Assembly: GCA_963761435.1 (NCBI GenBank)
Contig: CAVXHJ010000020.1
Coordinates: 186,001 to 250,000 of the forward strand
Source of the DNA: Roseiarcus sp963761435
GTDB lineage: Bacteria > Pseudomonadota > Alphaproteobacteria > Rhizobiales > Beijerinckiaceae
DNA: 64,000 nucleotides
Direction of reading: 5' to 3'
A model generated the notes under the pieces. That model saw nothing but the letters and a program-made list of their open reading frames with translations. It did not search any database and was not told the DNA's origin. Below, in pieces: positions 1 to 8,815 of this stretch. The position numbers and the translations under genes were made by a program. Numbering within the stretch: position 1 is the first letter of the stretch; each line of letters starts with the position of its first letter.

Positions 1-1
1 C

Positions 2-2875
2 GCCGAGATTGGCGCCGCCGCGGGCGCCCCGCCGCCGGCTCCGGTCGCCGTCTTCGGCCGCTTCGAAGACGGCTGCTTCGATGCCGGGCCGGGCGCGCCG
101 CGCGCGCTCATCGTATTCTATCGCTCGATATATCTTGCGAACGATCTCGCGCCGATCGAGTCGCTGGCTCAGGCGCTGCGGGACAGGAGTTTCGCGACCA
201 CGAGCGTCTTTGTGACCAGCCTCAAGGATGAAGCGGCGCTCGAAGGATTGCGCGCCTTTCTCGATGGGCTGAGCTTCGACGTCGTGCTCAACGCCACCGC
301 CTTCTCCGCTCGCCTCGAAGGGGACGCGGGAACGGCGCTCGACGCCCTCGACGCGCCAGTCTTGCAAGTGGCCCTGGCAGGCGTCGGTCTCGACGCGTGG
401 CGCGCTTCCCTTCGCGGCTTCGGGCCTTCGGACCTTGCGATGCATGTCGCCCTGCCGGAGATCGACGGGCGAATCCTTACCCGCGCCATTTCTTTCAAGG
501 CGGCGAGTCGGCGCGATGCACAGACCGAATTCGGCGCCGTCGAGCATCAGCCGCTTGCCGACCGCGTCGCCTTTGTGGCCGAACTCGCCCTCCGCTGGGC
601 GAACCTCGGGCGCAAAGCGCCGGCGGACAAGCGCCTCGCCTGCGTGCTCCCGGATTATCCATCGCGCGGGGGACGAACCGGCTATGCTGTAGGACTGGAT
701 ACGCCGGCAAGCACGGTCGCCATTTGCGACATCCTCGCCGCCGCCGGATACGACGTTGTCAGGAGCCTCGATGCGTCGTCGCTGATCGCGGCCCTCGCCG
801 AAGGCCCGCTCGAGCCGACGCTGACGCGGGCCGAATACGAGGCCGAGCTTGCCTCGACCCCGCCTGACTTCAGGCAATCGCTCTTCGCCGCGTGGGGCGA
901 CCCGGCCGAAGACCGTGATCTGATTGGCGGCGCATTCCGCTTTCGCTTCCAGCGGCTTGGAAAGCTCATTGTCGCGGCGCAGCCGGATCGCGGCGACCTT
1001 TCTTCCCGCAAGGGCGATTATCACAATCTCAACCTGCCTCCGCGCCACGGCTATGTCGCGTTCCATTTCTGGCTCACGCGCAGGGAGAAGGTCGACGCGG
1101 TCATTCAGCTTGGCGCGCACGGCACGCTGGAATGGCTGCCGGGCAAGGCGGTCGCGCTCAGCGAAACCTGTGCGCCCGAGGTCCTGCTTGGCCCGACGCC
1201 GGTCGTCTATCCTTTCATCGTCAACAATCCCGGCGAAGCGGCGCAGGCCAAGCGCCGCATCGGCGCGGTCACGATTGGCCATCTGACGCCGCCGCTGATC
1301 GCCGCGGGATCGCATGGACCCGCGTTCGAGCTCGAGGGACTGTTCGACGAATTCGCCGAGGCGCAGGGCCTCGATCCGCGCCGCGCGCGGGCCCTTGCGG
1401 CCCTTATCCTCGAGCGGGGGAGCGAGAGCGGTCTCCTGAAGGAATGCGCGGCCGAAGGCAAGCCGCCCGAGGAGGCGCTCGTCGCACTCGACGCCTGGCT
1501 CTGCGACCTCAAAGACATGCGCATAGGCGACGGCCTGCATGTGTTCGGCCGTTCGCCCGAGAGCGCAGACGGCTTTGCTGCCGGCCTGGACCTTGACGGG
1601 GCGGCGAAGGAGACGCTGAGCGAACGGGTAGGCGCCTGCGGGGCTACTGAATCGCTCGGGCTGCTGCGGGCCCTCGGCGGGCGCTTCGTCGGCCCCGGAC
1701 CGGCCGGCGCTCCCGCGCGCGGCCGTCTCGACGTGCTGCCGACGGGACGCAACCTCTACGCCATCGATCCGCGCTCGGCCCCCACTCGCAACGCCTGGGA
1801 GATTGGGCGGCGCGCGGCCGACGAGGTATTGGCGCGCTATGCGCAGGACCACGGCGACTGGCCGAAGCGCATGGTCATCGACCTCTGGGGCTCGGCGACC
1901 ATGCGCACCGGCGGCGACGATCTCGCGCAGGCCTTCGCGCTCGTCGGCTGCCGGCCGACCTGGGACGTCGCGTCGACCCGGGTAAGCGGCTTCGAGGTCT
2001 TGCCGCTGGCTATGCTGGGCCGGCCGCGCGTCGATGTAACCCTGCGCATTTCCGGCCTGTTCCGCGACGTCTTTCCGACCCAGATCACGCTGTTCGCCGC
2101 CGCCGTTCGCGCCGTCGCTGCGCTCGAAGAGAGCGCTAACGACAATCCGCTCGTCGGACTCGAAGGCGGAGACCGGGCGCGGGTGTTCGGCGCGGCGCCG
2201 GGCGCCTATGGGGTCGGGCTCGGGCGGCGCATCGCCGAAGGCGGCTGGACCGAACGCTCGGAGCTGGCGGAGACTTATCTTGCCGCGACCAGCCACGCCT
2301 ACGACGGCCTGGGCGAGGCGCGTGAAGCAGCGTCCGCGTTCCGCGCCCGGGTCGCTCGCGCCGAGGCCTTCGTCCATGCGCAGGACTTGCCCGGTCAGGA
2401 CGCGCTCGACGCGGATGCGATCGCCGAGCACGCGGGCGGCTTCGCGGCCGCGGCGTCGGCGACGGGAGCAAATCCGGCGCTCTATCACCTGGATACGACC
2501 GCGCCAGGCGCGCCGAAGGTCCGCTCTCTCGCGCAGGAGATCGCGCGCGCGCTGCGTGGCCGGGCCGCTAATCCACGCTGGCTCGCCGGGCAGATGCGTC
2601 ACGGCCATCGCGGCGCGGCGGAGATAGCCCAGTCGCTCGACAACCTCTTCTCTTTCGCCGCGCTGACCGACGCGGTCGGCAGCGGGCAGTTCGACCTCCT
2701 GTTCGACGCGACGCTCGGCGACGAGGCCGTGCGCGCGTTCCTAGTCAGCGCCAATCGCCAGGCCGCAAGCCATATGGCGGGCGTTTTCGGCGAGGCGGCG
2801 CGGCGCGGCTTCTGGCGGTCACGCCGCAATTCGAGCGCGCGCATTCTCGCGGCGGTACTGCTGGAGGCAGCATGA
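2..2875 (+). CDS. cobN: CobN, cobaltochelatase large subunit (5'-truncated by window edge)
   Basis: This is the large subunit of the ATP-dependent cobaltochelatase CobNST, which inserts cobalt into hydrogenobyrinic acid a,c-diamide in the aerobic B12 pathway. The reading frame is open from base 2 to the stop, about 957 codons. Family members are usually 1100-1280 aa, so roughly the first quarter lies outside the window. The N-terminal visible part has the FYRS-x-Y-LA type motif and the centre has GAHGTLEWLPGKAVALS, both hallmarks of CobN and its BchH relatives. The stop overlaps the cobG start (ATGA), so the two are translationally coupled. CobS and CobT are not in the window. Confidence 0.95.
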   Translation, partial: AEIGAAAGAPPPAPVAVFGRFEDGCFDAGPGAPRALIVFYRSIYLANDLAPIESLAQALRDRSFATTSVFVTSLKDEAALEGLRAFLDGLSFDVVLNATAFSARLEGDAGTALDALDAPVLQVALAGVGLDAWRASLRGFGPSDLAMHVALPEIDGRILTRAISFKAASRRDAQTEFGAVEHQPLADRVAFVAELALRWANLGRKAPADKRLACVLPDYPSRGGRTGYAVGLDTPASTVAICDILAAAGYDVVRSLDASSLIAALAEGPLEPTLTRAEYEAELASTPPDFRQSLFAAWGDPAEDRDLIGGAFRFRFQRLGKLIVAAQPDRGDLSSRKGDYHNLNLPPRHGYVAFHFWLTRREKVDAVIQLGAHGTLEWLPGKAVALSETCAPEVLLGPTPVVYPFIVNNPGEAAQAKRRIGAVTIGHLTPPLIAAGSHGPAFELEGLFDEFAEAQGLDPRRARALAALILERGSESGLLKECAAEGKPPEEALVALDAWLCDLKDMRIGDGLHVFGRSPESADGFAAGLDLDGAAKETLSERVGACGATESLGLLRALGGRFVGPGPAGAPARGRLDVLPTGRNLYAIDPRSAPTRNAWEIGRRAADEVLARYAQDHGDWPKRMVIDLWGSATMRTGGDDLAQAFALVGCRPTWDVASTRVSGFEVLPLAMLGRPRVDVTLRISGLFRDVFPTQITLFAAAVRAVAALEESANDNPLVGLEGGDRARVFGAAPGAYGVGLGRRIAEGGWTERSELAETYLAATSHAYDGLGEAREAASAFRARVARAEAFVHAQDLPGQDALDADAIAEHAGGFAAAASATGANPALYHLDTTAPGAPKVRSLAQEIARALRGRAANPRWLAGQMRHGHRGAAEIAQSLDNLFSFAALTDAVGSGQFDLLFDATLGDEAVRAFLVSANRQAASHMAGVFGEAARRGFWRSRRNSSARILAAVLLEAA

Positions 2876-4191
2876 GCCGTGTCGCGCCGCGCTCCGGCGA
2901 GCGCCGCCCTGAGGCTCCCCGCCGGAAGGGCTGGTGTCCGGGAGCGTTGCGGCCGATGGAGACCGGCGACGGATTGCTCGCCCGCGTCCGGGCGCCGAGG
3001 GGGCGATTGTCGCTCGATCAGGCTGCCGCTGTGGCCGAGAGCGCTCTCGCCTGCGGCAATGGCGCGATCGGACTCTCGGCTCGCGGCAACCTCCAGCTGC
3101 GTGGCGTGAGCGAGGGGACCTTGTCAGACCTGCATGCGCGCCTCCGCGATGTTGGGCTCATCGACGCGGACCCGCAGATCGAGCGTCTGCGCAACATCGT
3201 CGCAAGCCCGGTCGACGATCTCGATCCTGATGCTTTGCTCGACCTTGGGCCGAGCGTCGCCACACTGGAGAGGCGGCTCGCGGAGGATGTGGATCTGCGC
3301 AGGTTGCCCGCGAAGTTCAGTTTCGTCCTCGACGCGCAGGGGCGCCTGCCGCTCGCCGACGTCGACGCGGACATTCGCTTCGAGGCGACGAGCGCGGATC
3401 GGCTTGCAGTTTTTCTCGCCGGCGAAGACGCGCTCGCCGCGGAATGCGCGCCCGTCGAGACGGGCGAAGTCGCAGCGCGGCTTGGGGGGGCTTACGTGAC
3501 CCTTGCCGGCGCCGGCGCGCCGCGCCGGATGCGCTCGCTCGTCGAGCAGACGGGGGCTGGCGCGGTGTTCTCAGCGGCGGGGTTGGAGACGGGGCGCCAC
3601 GCGCGTTCGCAGCGGCGCGCTTCGTTACGCGATATACTTGGAATCCACCAGTTCGGCGCGAAGTCGGTCGTCGGGGGGGCGGCGGCGTTTGGCGAAATGG
3701 AGGCCGGGCGATTCAAGGCGTTGATCGAGCGCGCGCGCCAGTGCGGCGCGAGCGGGTTGAGGCTCACGCCGTGGCGCGCCTTCCTGATCGCCGGTCTCGA
3801 TCCCGAGGGCGCGCGATCGATGGCCGGTTCAGTCGCCCGGCTCGGATTTATCGCCGTCGCCGAGGAGCCGCGCCTGCGGATCGCCGCCTGCCCCGGCGCG
3901 CCGGCCTGTGCGCACGGTCATCGGCCGGCGCGCGACGATGCGATGCGCTTCGCACGATTCGTGCCGAAGGGAGAGGGGGTTGTTCTTCATGTCAGCGGCT
4001 GCGCCAAGGGGTGCGCAAGACCGGCTGCGACAGCGGCGACTCTGACCGCAACCGGAAGCGGTTATGATCTCATTCTCGCAGGCAGGGCGGGCGACCTGCC
4101 GGCGCGGCGAGACATGTCGAATGCAGACATCGATGAGCTCTTCGAGAACGAGGGCCCGGCAATATTCGCAGGCGAAGGGGCGTCGCCGTGA
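2872..4191 (+). CDS. cobG: Precorrin-3B synthase CobG
   Basis: CobG is the oxygen-using monooxygenase that makes precorrin-3B before ring contraction, so it marks the aerobic pathway. The protein has 439 aa and the nitrite/sulfite-reductase ferredoxin-like fold. A KGWCPGALRPM segment near the N-terminus aligns with the family, and four cysteines for the [4Fe-4S] cluster appear as C-x5-C (about residues 339 and 345) and C-x3-C in SGCAKGCARPA (about 378 and 382). The ATG overlaps the cobN stop and the end overlaps the cobH GTG. Length is normal. Confidence 0.93.
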   Translation: MSRVAPRSGERRPEAPRRKGWCPGALRPMETGDGLLARVRAPRGRLSLDQAAAVAESALACGNGAIGLSARGNLQLRGVSEGTLSDLHARLRDVGLIDADPQIERLRNIVASPVDDLDPDALLDLGPSVATLERRLAEDVDLRRLPAKFSFVLDAQGRLPLADVDADIRFEATSADRLAVFLAGEDALAAECAPVETGEVAARLGGAYVTLAGAGAPRRMRSLVEQTGAGAVFSAAGLETGRHARSQRRASLRDILGIHQFGAKSVVGGAAAFGEMEAGRFKALIERARQCGASGLRLTPWRAFLIAGLDPEGARSMAGSVARLGFIAVAEEPRLRIAACPGAPACAHGHRPARDDAMRFARFVPKGEGVVLHVSGCAKGCARPAATAATLTATGSGYDLILAGRAGDLPARRDMSNADIDELFENEGPAIFAGEGASP

Positions 4192-4817
4192 AACCGAGTT
4201 ACGAATACGAAAAGGACGCCGCCGCGATCTATCGCCGATCCTTCGCCGTCATCCGCGGCGAGGCGGACCTTGAGCGCTTCTCGCCGATCGAGGAGCGGGT
4301 CGCGGTCCGGGTCATTCACGCCTGCGGCATGGTCGAGGCGGCTGGCGACCTCGTTTTCTCAGCCGGCGCCGCAGAGGCGGGGCGCGAGGCGATGCGGGCG
4401 GGCGCGCCGATCTTCTGTGACGCGCGCATGGTCGCCGAAGGCGTCACGCGGGCCCGCTTGCCGGCCAACAATGACGTCGTGTGCACGCTGTCGGATCCTT
4501 CCACGCCCGCACTCGCCGCCAAGCTCGGTACGACCCGCACAGCGGCGGCGATCGACCTTTGGTTGCCCCGCCTTGGCGGAGCCGTGGTCGCCATCGGCAA
4601 TGCGCCGACCGCGTTGTTCCGCCTGCTCGAGGCGATCGCGGCAGGCGCCGGGCGTCCCGCCGTGATCATCGGCGTGCCTGTTGGCTTCGTCGGCGCGGCG
4701 GAATTGAAAGAGGCGCTGATCGAAAGCGGCCTGCCGGCCATCGTCGTGCGAGGGAGAAAAGGCGGCAGCGCGATGGCGGCTGCTGCGGTCAACGCGCTCG
4801 CGAGCGACGGCGAATGA
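4188..4817 (+). CDS. cobH: Precorrin-8X methylmutase CobH
   Basis: CobH moves a methyl group from C11 to C12 of precorrin-8X to give hydrogenobyrinic acid. The protein has 209 aa, the usual length. It shows the RVIHACGM motif with the catalytic histidine at about residue 44, and the RLPANNDV segment typical of CbiC/CobH. The GTG start at 4188 overlaps the cobG stop, and the stop overlaps the cobI ATG, so it sits inside a tightly coupled cobG-H-I-J run. Confidence 0.95.
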   Translation: MKPSYEYEKDAAAIYRRSFAVIRGEADLERFSPIEERVAVRVIHACGMVEAAGDLVFSAGAAEAGREAMRAGAPIFCDARMVAEGVTRARLPANNDVVCTLSDPSTPALAAKLGTTRTAAAIDLWLPRLGGAVVAIGNAPTALFRLLEAIAAGAGRPAVIIGVPVGFVGAAELKEALIESGLPAIVVRGRKGGSAMAAAAVNALASDGE

Positions 4818-5545
4818 CCACGCACGGACGTCTCTACGGCGTGGGGATCGGACCCGGCGATCCCGAACTGCTCACCGTCAAGGCGACCCGGGTGATCGCC
4901 GCGGCGCCGGTGGTGGCGTTCTTCGCCAAGGCCGGACGGCGCGGCAACGCCCGCGCGATCGTCGACTGCTGGCTCAAGCCCAGCCACGTCGAGCTGCCGC
5001 TCTACTATCCGATGACCGACGAATCGCACTTCGGAGATCCGCCCTATCGGGAGGCTTTGGCGCGTTTCTACAAGGAATGCACGATCGCAATCGCCGCCCA
5101 TCTCGAGGCCGGGCGCGACGTTGCGCTCCTGAGCGAGGGCGACCCGTTGCTCTACGGCTCGTTCATGCATCTCTTCGTTCGCTTGCGCGAGGGCTTCTCT
5201 GTCACCATCGTCCCGGGCGTCTCCAGTCTCTGCGGCGCCTGGGGCGCGGCGGGAACGCCGATGACCTGGGGCGACGATTCGCTCGTGGTGCTGCCGGCCA
5301 CGCTGCCGCTCGAAGAGCTCAAACGGCGTCTCGCGCTCGCGGACGCCGCCGTGATCATGAAGATCGGCCGAAATTTTGCGCGGGCGCGAGAGGCGCTCGC
5401 CGCATCAGGCATGGCGGAGCGGGCGATCTATGTCGAACGGGCGACGATGGCCGGCGAAGTTGTGACCCCTCTCGCCGAGAAGCGGGATGATGCTGCGCCC
5501 TATTTCTCGCTCATCCTGGCCCCCGGCCGGGGGCGCCGTCCGTGA
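4814..5545 (+). CDS. cobI: Precorrin-2 C20-methyltransferase CobI
   Basis: CobI is an S-adenosylmethionine-dependent methyltransferase acting on C20 of precorrin-2. The protein has 243 aa of the tetrapyrrole methylase fold. The N-terminal GVGIGPGDPELLTVKA motif and the later SEGDPLLYGSF and VPGVSSL motifs are the family signatures. The frame stays open upstream, but the ATG at 4814 overlaps the cobH stop and gives the family N-terminus, so it was chosen. Confidence 0.95.
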   Translation: MTTHGRLYGVGIGPGDPELLTVKATRVIAAAPVVAFFAKAGRRGNARAIVDCWLKPSHVELPLYYPMTDESHFGDPPYREALARFYKECTIAIAAHLEAGRDVALLSEGDPLLYGSFMHLFVRLREGFSVTIVPGVSSLCGAWGAAGTPMTWGDDSLVVLPATLPLEELKRRLALADAAVIMKIGRNFARAREALAASGMAERAIYVERATMAGEVVTPLAEKRDDAAPYFSLILAPGRGRRP

Positions 5546-6300
5546 CCGGGCGGGTCATGGTCGTCGGGCTCGGTCCCGGCCCCGCCGGATGGATGACCAT
5601 GGAGGCGGGCGCGGCGATCGCCGCGGCGAGCGACGTCGTTGGCTATGGCCCCTATCTCGATCGTCTGGCTCTGAGGGACGACCAGCGCCCCCACGCGAGC
5701 GACAATCGCGTCGAGCTCAGCCGCGCTCGTCTCGCGTTGAAGCTTGCGGCGGAAGGCCGCGCGGTCGCTGTCGTCTCCGGCGGCGATCCGGGCGTCTTCG
5801 CCATGGCGGCGGCCTTGTTCGAGGCGATCGAAGAGGATCCCCAATGGCTCAAGCTCGACATTGCGATCGAGCCCGGCGTCACCGCGATGCAGGCCGCAGC
5901 GGCCCGGCTCGGAGCGCCGCTCGGTCACGACTTCTGCGCCATCTCGCTCTCCGACAACCTGAAGCCCTGGTCGATCATCGAGCGGCGGCTGCGCGCCGCG
6001 TGCGAGGGCGATTTCGTCATCGCGCTCTATAACCCTGCGTCGCGCGCGAGGCCGGCCGGCGTCGTCGAAGCGTTCGACCTCCTGCGGCGCCTGAAGGCGC
6101 AGGAGACGCCGGTCGCCTTCGCCCGCGCGGTTGGACGCGCCGACGAGTCGCTGACCTTGACGACGCTCGGCGAAGCTGACCCAAGGCTCGCCGATATGGC
6201 GACGCTTGTCATGATCGGCTCGAGCGAAACGCGATTCATCGCCCGTAACGGCGCGCCGGCCTGGATGGTGACCCCGCGCTCCTACGGAGGCCGGCGATGA
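5542..6300 (+). CDS. cobJ: Precorrin-3B C17-methyltransferase CobJ
   Basis: CobJ methylates C17 and contracts the ring of precorrin-3B to give precorrin-4. The protein has 252 aa and is a tetrapyrrole methylase, with the VVGLGPGPAGWMT start, SGGDPGVFAMA, EPGVTAMQAAAARLGAPLGHDFC and LYNPASRAR segments seen in CobJ/CbiH. The GTG start overlaps the cobI stop (GTGA). The gene ends just before a palindromic repeat, and the next gene lies on the other strand, so the first co-directional run stops here. Confidence 0.95.
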   Translation: MTGRVMVVGLGPGPAGWMTMEAGAAIAAASDVVGYGPYLDRLALRDDQRPHASDNRVELSRARLALKLAAEGRAVAVVSGGDPGVFAMAAALFEAIEEDPQWLKLDIAIEPGVTAMQAAAARLGAPLGHDFCAISLSDNLKPWSIIERRLRAACEGDFVIALYNPASRARPAGVVEAFDLLRRLKAQETPVAFARAVGRADESLTLTTLGEADPRLADMATLVMIGSSETRFIARNGAPAWMVTPRSYGGRR

Positions 6301-6305
6301 GTGCG

Positions 6306-6438
6306 CCCCCTCCACCGGCCTTCGGCCGGTCCCCCTCCCCCGCTTCGCAGGGGAGGATATGCGACGGCGCCGCTTGGAAATCCTCCCATGCCGCGAAGCG
6401 GCGGGGGAGGGGGACCATGCGAAGCATGGTGGAGGGGG
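6306..6438. repeat. Palindromic intergenic repeat, family A
   Basis: This is a long imperfect inverted repeat. The left arm (6306-6358) reads CCCCCTCCACCGG...CCCCTCCCCCGC...GGGGAGGAT. The right arm (6380-6438) is its approximate reverse complement, ATCCTCCC...GGGGGAGGGGGACC...GGTGGAGGGGG. It fills the space between the convergent cobJ and cobK ends, as dispersed palindromes of Rhizobiales often do. It could form a large hairpin acting as a bidirectional terminator or RNA stabiliser. A frame opening at 6297 and running through it into cobL is not a gene. Confidence 0.8.
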
Positions 6439-6455
6439 CCGAACGCGGCGCGCCT

Positions 6456-7184
6456 CTAGCGCCGCGCGCGGATCCAGGCCATCGCCTCGTCGAGCGAGAA
6501 TACGGTCGGCGCTTGGGGCGCGGCCGGCCGGCGCACAATGACGACCTCGATCTTAAGCGCCCGCGCCGCCTCGATTTTGGCGTAGGTCGCGCGCCCGCCG
6601 CTGTTCTTGGTCACCAGCGCTTCGACCCGTTCCCGTTTCATCAGCTCAAGCTCATCTTCGAACGAGAACGGACCGCGCGCCAGGATCAGCTTGCAGTTCG
6701 GAAAGGCGTCGATCTCCGCCGGCCGGTCGATCGCCCGCACGATGTAGCGATGCTGCGGCGCGCGCGCGAATGCGGCGAGCTTGAGCCGCCCCTGGGTGAG
6801 GAACGCCGTTCGCGGCTCGGCGCCCAGCGCTTCGGCGGCGTCCTCCATGGTCGCGACTTCGACCCACCGGTCGCCCGGCTGGCGCGTCCACGGCGGGCGA
6901 GTGAAGACCACAAGCGCCACGCCGGCGGCGCGGCAAGCGGTGGCGGCGTTTGCCGACATGCGGGACGCGAAAGGATGAGTCGCGTCGATCACGGCTTGAA
7001 TGCGCTCGGCCGCAAGAAAGGCGGCGAGGCCAGCGGCGCCGCCGAAGCCCCCGGTCCGCGACGGGATCGGCGACGTCGCCGGATTGGCTGTCGCGCCCGC
7101 GAGCGAGAGGATTGCGTCAACCTCAGGCTCCTCGGCGATCCGCCGCGCCAGCGCGCTCGCTTCCGACGTGCCGCCGAGAATGAT
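6456..7184 (-). CDS. cobK: Precorrin-6A reductase CobK (start codon uncertain)
   Basis: CobK is the NAD(P)H-dependent reductase of precorrin-6A. Reading the minus strand from just below 7200 gives the dinucleotide-binding N-terminus C-I-I-LGGTSEASALARRIAE, then IDATHPFASRMSANA and VTKNSGGRATYAKIEAAR, all CobK signatures. An in-frame stop lies at 7202-7200. Between that stop and the LGGTSEA motif there is no ATG, GTG or TTG. Only ATC (7184) or ATT (7181) could serve, or a small sequence error hides the real start. The GTG at 6992 would delete the nucleotide-binding fold. Divergent from cobL with about 30 bp between them. Confidence 0.85.
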   Translation of the reverse strand: MILGGTSEASALARRIAEEPEVDAILSLAGATANPATSPIPSRTGGFGGAAGLAAFLAAERIQAVIDATHPFASRMSANAATACRAAGVALVVFTRPPWTRQPGDRWVEVATMEDAAEALGAEPRTAFLTQGRLKLAAFARAPQHRYIVRAIDRPAEIDAFPNCKLILARGPFSFEDELELMKRERVEALVTKNSGGRATYAKIEAARALKIEVVIVRRPAAPQAPTVFSLDEAMAWIRARR

Positions 7185-7214
7185 GCAGGCGAAGGCGGTT
7201 CAGGGGGCGGCTCC

Positions 7215-8426
7215 GTGAGTGGGGATCGGTGGCTCGCCATTGTCGGCATCGGCGAGGACGGCATTGACGGCCTTTCTCCTGCCGCGCGGCGGCTTGTCGC
7301 GCAAGCGGCCTTCGTCGTCGGCGGCAAACGCCACCTCGCGCTGGCAGGGCCGCTCAGCGCCGAGACGCTCGCTTGGCCCTCGCCAATGGAGAGCGCGCTC
7401 GACGCGATCGAGGCCCATCGCGGCCGATCCGTCTGCGTGCTGGCGAGCGGCGACCCGTTCTTCTTCGGCGTCGGAGCGATGCTGATGCGCCGCTTCACGG
7501 CTGAAGAGATGATCTGCGTCCCCACGCCCTCCGCCTTCGCGCTCGCGGCGAGCAGGCTCGGCTGGAGCCAGCAGGACTGCGCGCTGCTCACGCTGCACGG
7601 CCGTCCGCTCGAGGCGATCGTTCCGCATCTGTCGCCTGGCGCGCGAATTCTTGCGCTCTCCTGGGACGACGCGACTCCCGCGAAGCTCGCGAGGCTGCTC
7701 GCCGCGCGCGGCATGGGGCGATCGAAGCTCACAATCTGCGAGGCGATGGGCGGCGAGCGGGAGCGGGTCCGTGCGGCCGAGGCGCGGTCTTTCGCGCTCG
7801 ACAACGTGGCCGCGTTGAACACGATAGCGCTCGAAGTCGTCGTTGACCGCGGCGCGCGCGTTCTGCCGCGCGCGGCCGGGCTCCCTGACGACTGGTTCGA
7901 GCATGACGGACAGATCACCAAGCGCGAGATCCGCGCGATCACCCTCTCTGCGCTCGCGCCGAGGCGCGGCGAACTCCTGTGGGACGTCGGCTCGGGATCG
8001 GGGTCGGTCGCGATCGAATGGATGCTCGCCGACCCTATGAACCGCGCGGTCGCGATCGAGGCCCGCCAGGACCGCGCGGCCCGCATCGCTCGCAACGCGC
8101 TCGCCCTTGGCGTTCCTCAGCTCTCGGTCGTGACCGGCGTGGCGCCGCAAGTTCTCGCTGACTTGCCGGCGCCGGACGCGATCTTCATCGGCGGCGGCGC
8201 GAGCGCGCCGGAAATGATCGAGCGCGCCATCGCCGCGCTGGCGCCTGGCGGGCGGCTGGTCGCCAATGCGGTGACGCTCGAGACGCAGGCCGCCTGCGTC
8301 GACTGGCGCGACCGTCACGGCGGAGAGCTCGCGCAAATCGCGGTCGCGCATGCCGAGCCGGTCGGGCGGTTCTCTGGCTGGCGCGCGGCGATGCCGGTCG
8401 TGCAGTGGCGGCTCGTCAAGCCATGA
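7215..8426 (+). CDS. cobL: Precorrin-6Y C5,15-methyltransferase (decarboxylating) CobL
   Basis: CobL is bifunctional. The CbiE-like N-terminal half (about 1-200) methylates and the CbiT-like C-terminal half (about 210-403) methylates and decarboxylates precorrin-6B to give precorrin-8X. The protein has 403 aa from GTG at 7215. Visible are IVGIGEDGIDGLSPAARR, ASGDPFFFGVGAML, and in the second half the SAM-binding LLWDVGSGSGSVAIEWML and FIGGGASAPEM. The frame is open far upstream through the antisense of cobK, but the family N-terminus fixes the GTG. The stop overlaps the cobE ATG. Confidence 0.94.
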   Translation: MSGDRWLAIVGIGEDGIDGLSPAARRLVAQAAFVVGGKRHLALAGPLSAETLAWPSPMESALDAIEAHRGRSVCVLASGDPFFFGVGAMLMRRFTAEEMICVPTPSAFALAASRLGWSQQDCALLTLHGRPLEAIVPHLSPGARILALSWDDATPAKLARLLAARGMGRSKLTICEAMGGERERVRAAEARSFALDNVAALNTIALEVVVDRGARVLPRAAGLPDDWFEHDGQITKREIRAITLSALAPRRGELLWDVGSGSGSVAIEWMLADPMNRAVAIEARQDRAARIARNALALGVPQLSVVTGVAPQVLADLPAPDAIFIGGGASAPEMIERAIAALAPGGRLVANAVTLETQAACVDWRDRHGGELAQIAVAHAEPVGRFSGWRAAMPVVQWRLVKP

Positions 8427-8815
8427 GCGGGCTCATCGCGATCGGCGTCGGCTGCCGCGCCGGCGTCAAGGGCGAGGCGATCGCCGCGCTGGCGCGCCGG
8501 GCGCTCGCGGAGGCTGGCGCGCCTGAGGGCGAGGTCGGCATGTTCACCCTCGAGGCGAAGGCGCACGAACCCGGCCTCATCGAGGCCGCGCGCCTTCTCG
8601 GCGTGAAGCTGACGCCCTTGCCGCTCGAGGCCTTGCAGGCTCAGGCGCAACGGATCGCGACGCCATCGAAGGCCGCGCAGGCCCGGTTCGGCGCGCCCAA
8701 TATCGCCGAGGCGGCGGCGCTCGCCGGCGCGGGCGCGGGCGGGCGGCTCTTGGGGCCGCGGCTCAAGGCCGACGGTGCGACCTGCGCGGTGGCTCTTTCG
8801 GCGGAACGCCTATGA
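8423..8815 (+). CDS. cobE: CobE/CbiG C-terminal domain protein
   Basis: A 130-aa single-domain protein matching the C-terminal domain of CbiG, called CobE in aerobic cobalamin clusters. Its exact step is not settled in the literature; it is required for B12 synthesis in Pseudomonas. It shows GVGCRAGVKGEAI near the start, FTLEAKAHEPGL in the middle and VALSAERL at the end. The ATG overlaps the cobL stop and the end overlaps the cobM ATG, so it is translated in the cobL-E-M unit. Confidence 0.88.
   Translation: MSGLIAIGVGCRAGVKGEAIAALARRALAEAGAPEGEVGMFTLEAKAHEPGLIEAARLLGVKLTPLPLEALQAQAQRIATPSKAAQARFGAPNIAEAAALAGAGAGGRLLGPRLKADGATCAVALSAERL

Noticed and set aside
6297..7214. N-terminal extension of cobL through the repeat and cobK antisense
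   Set aside because: The family N-terminus starts at the GTG at 7215; upstream residues are repeat-derived or the reverse of cobK.
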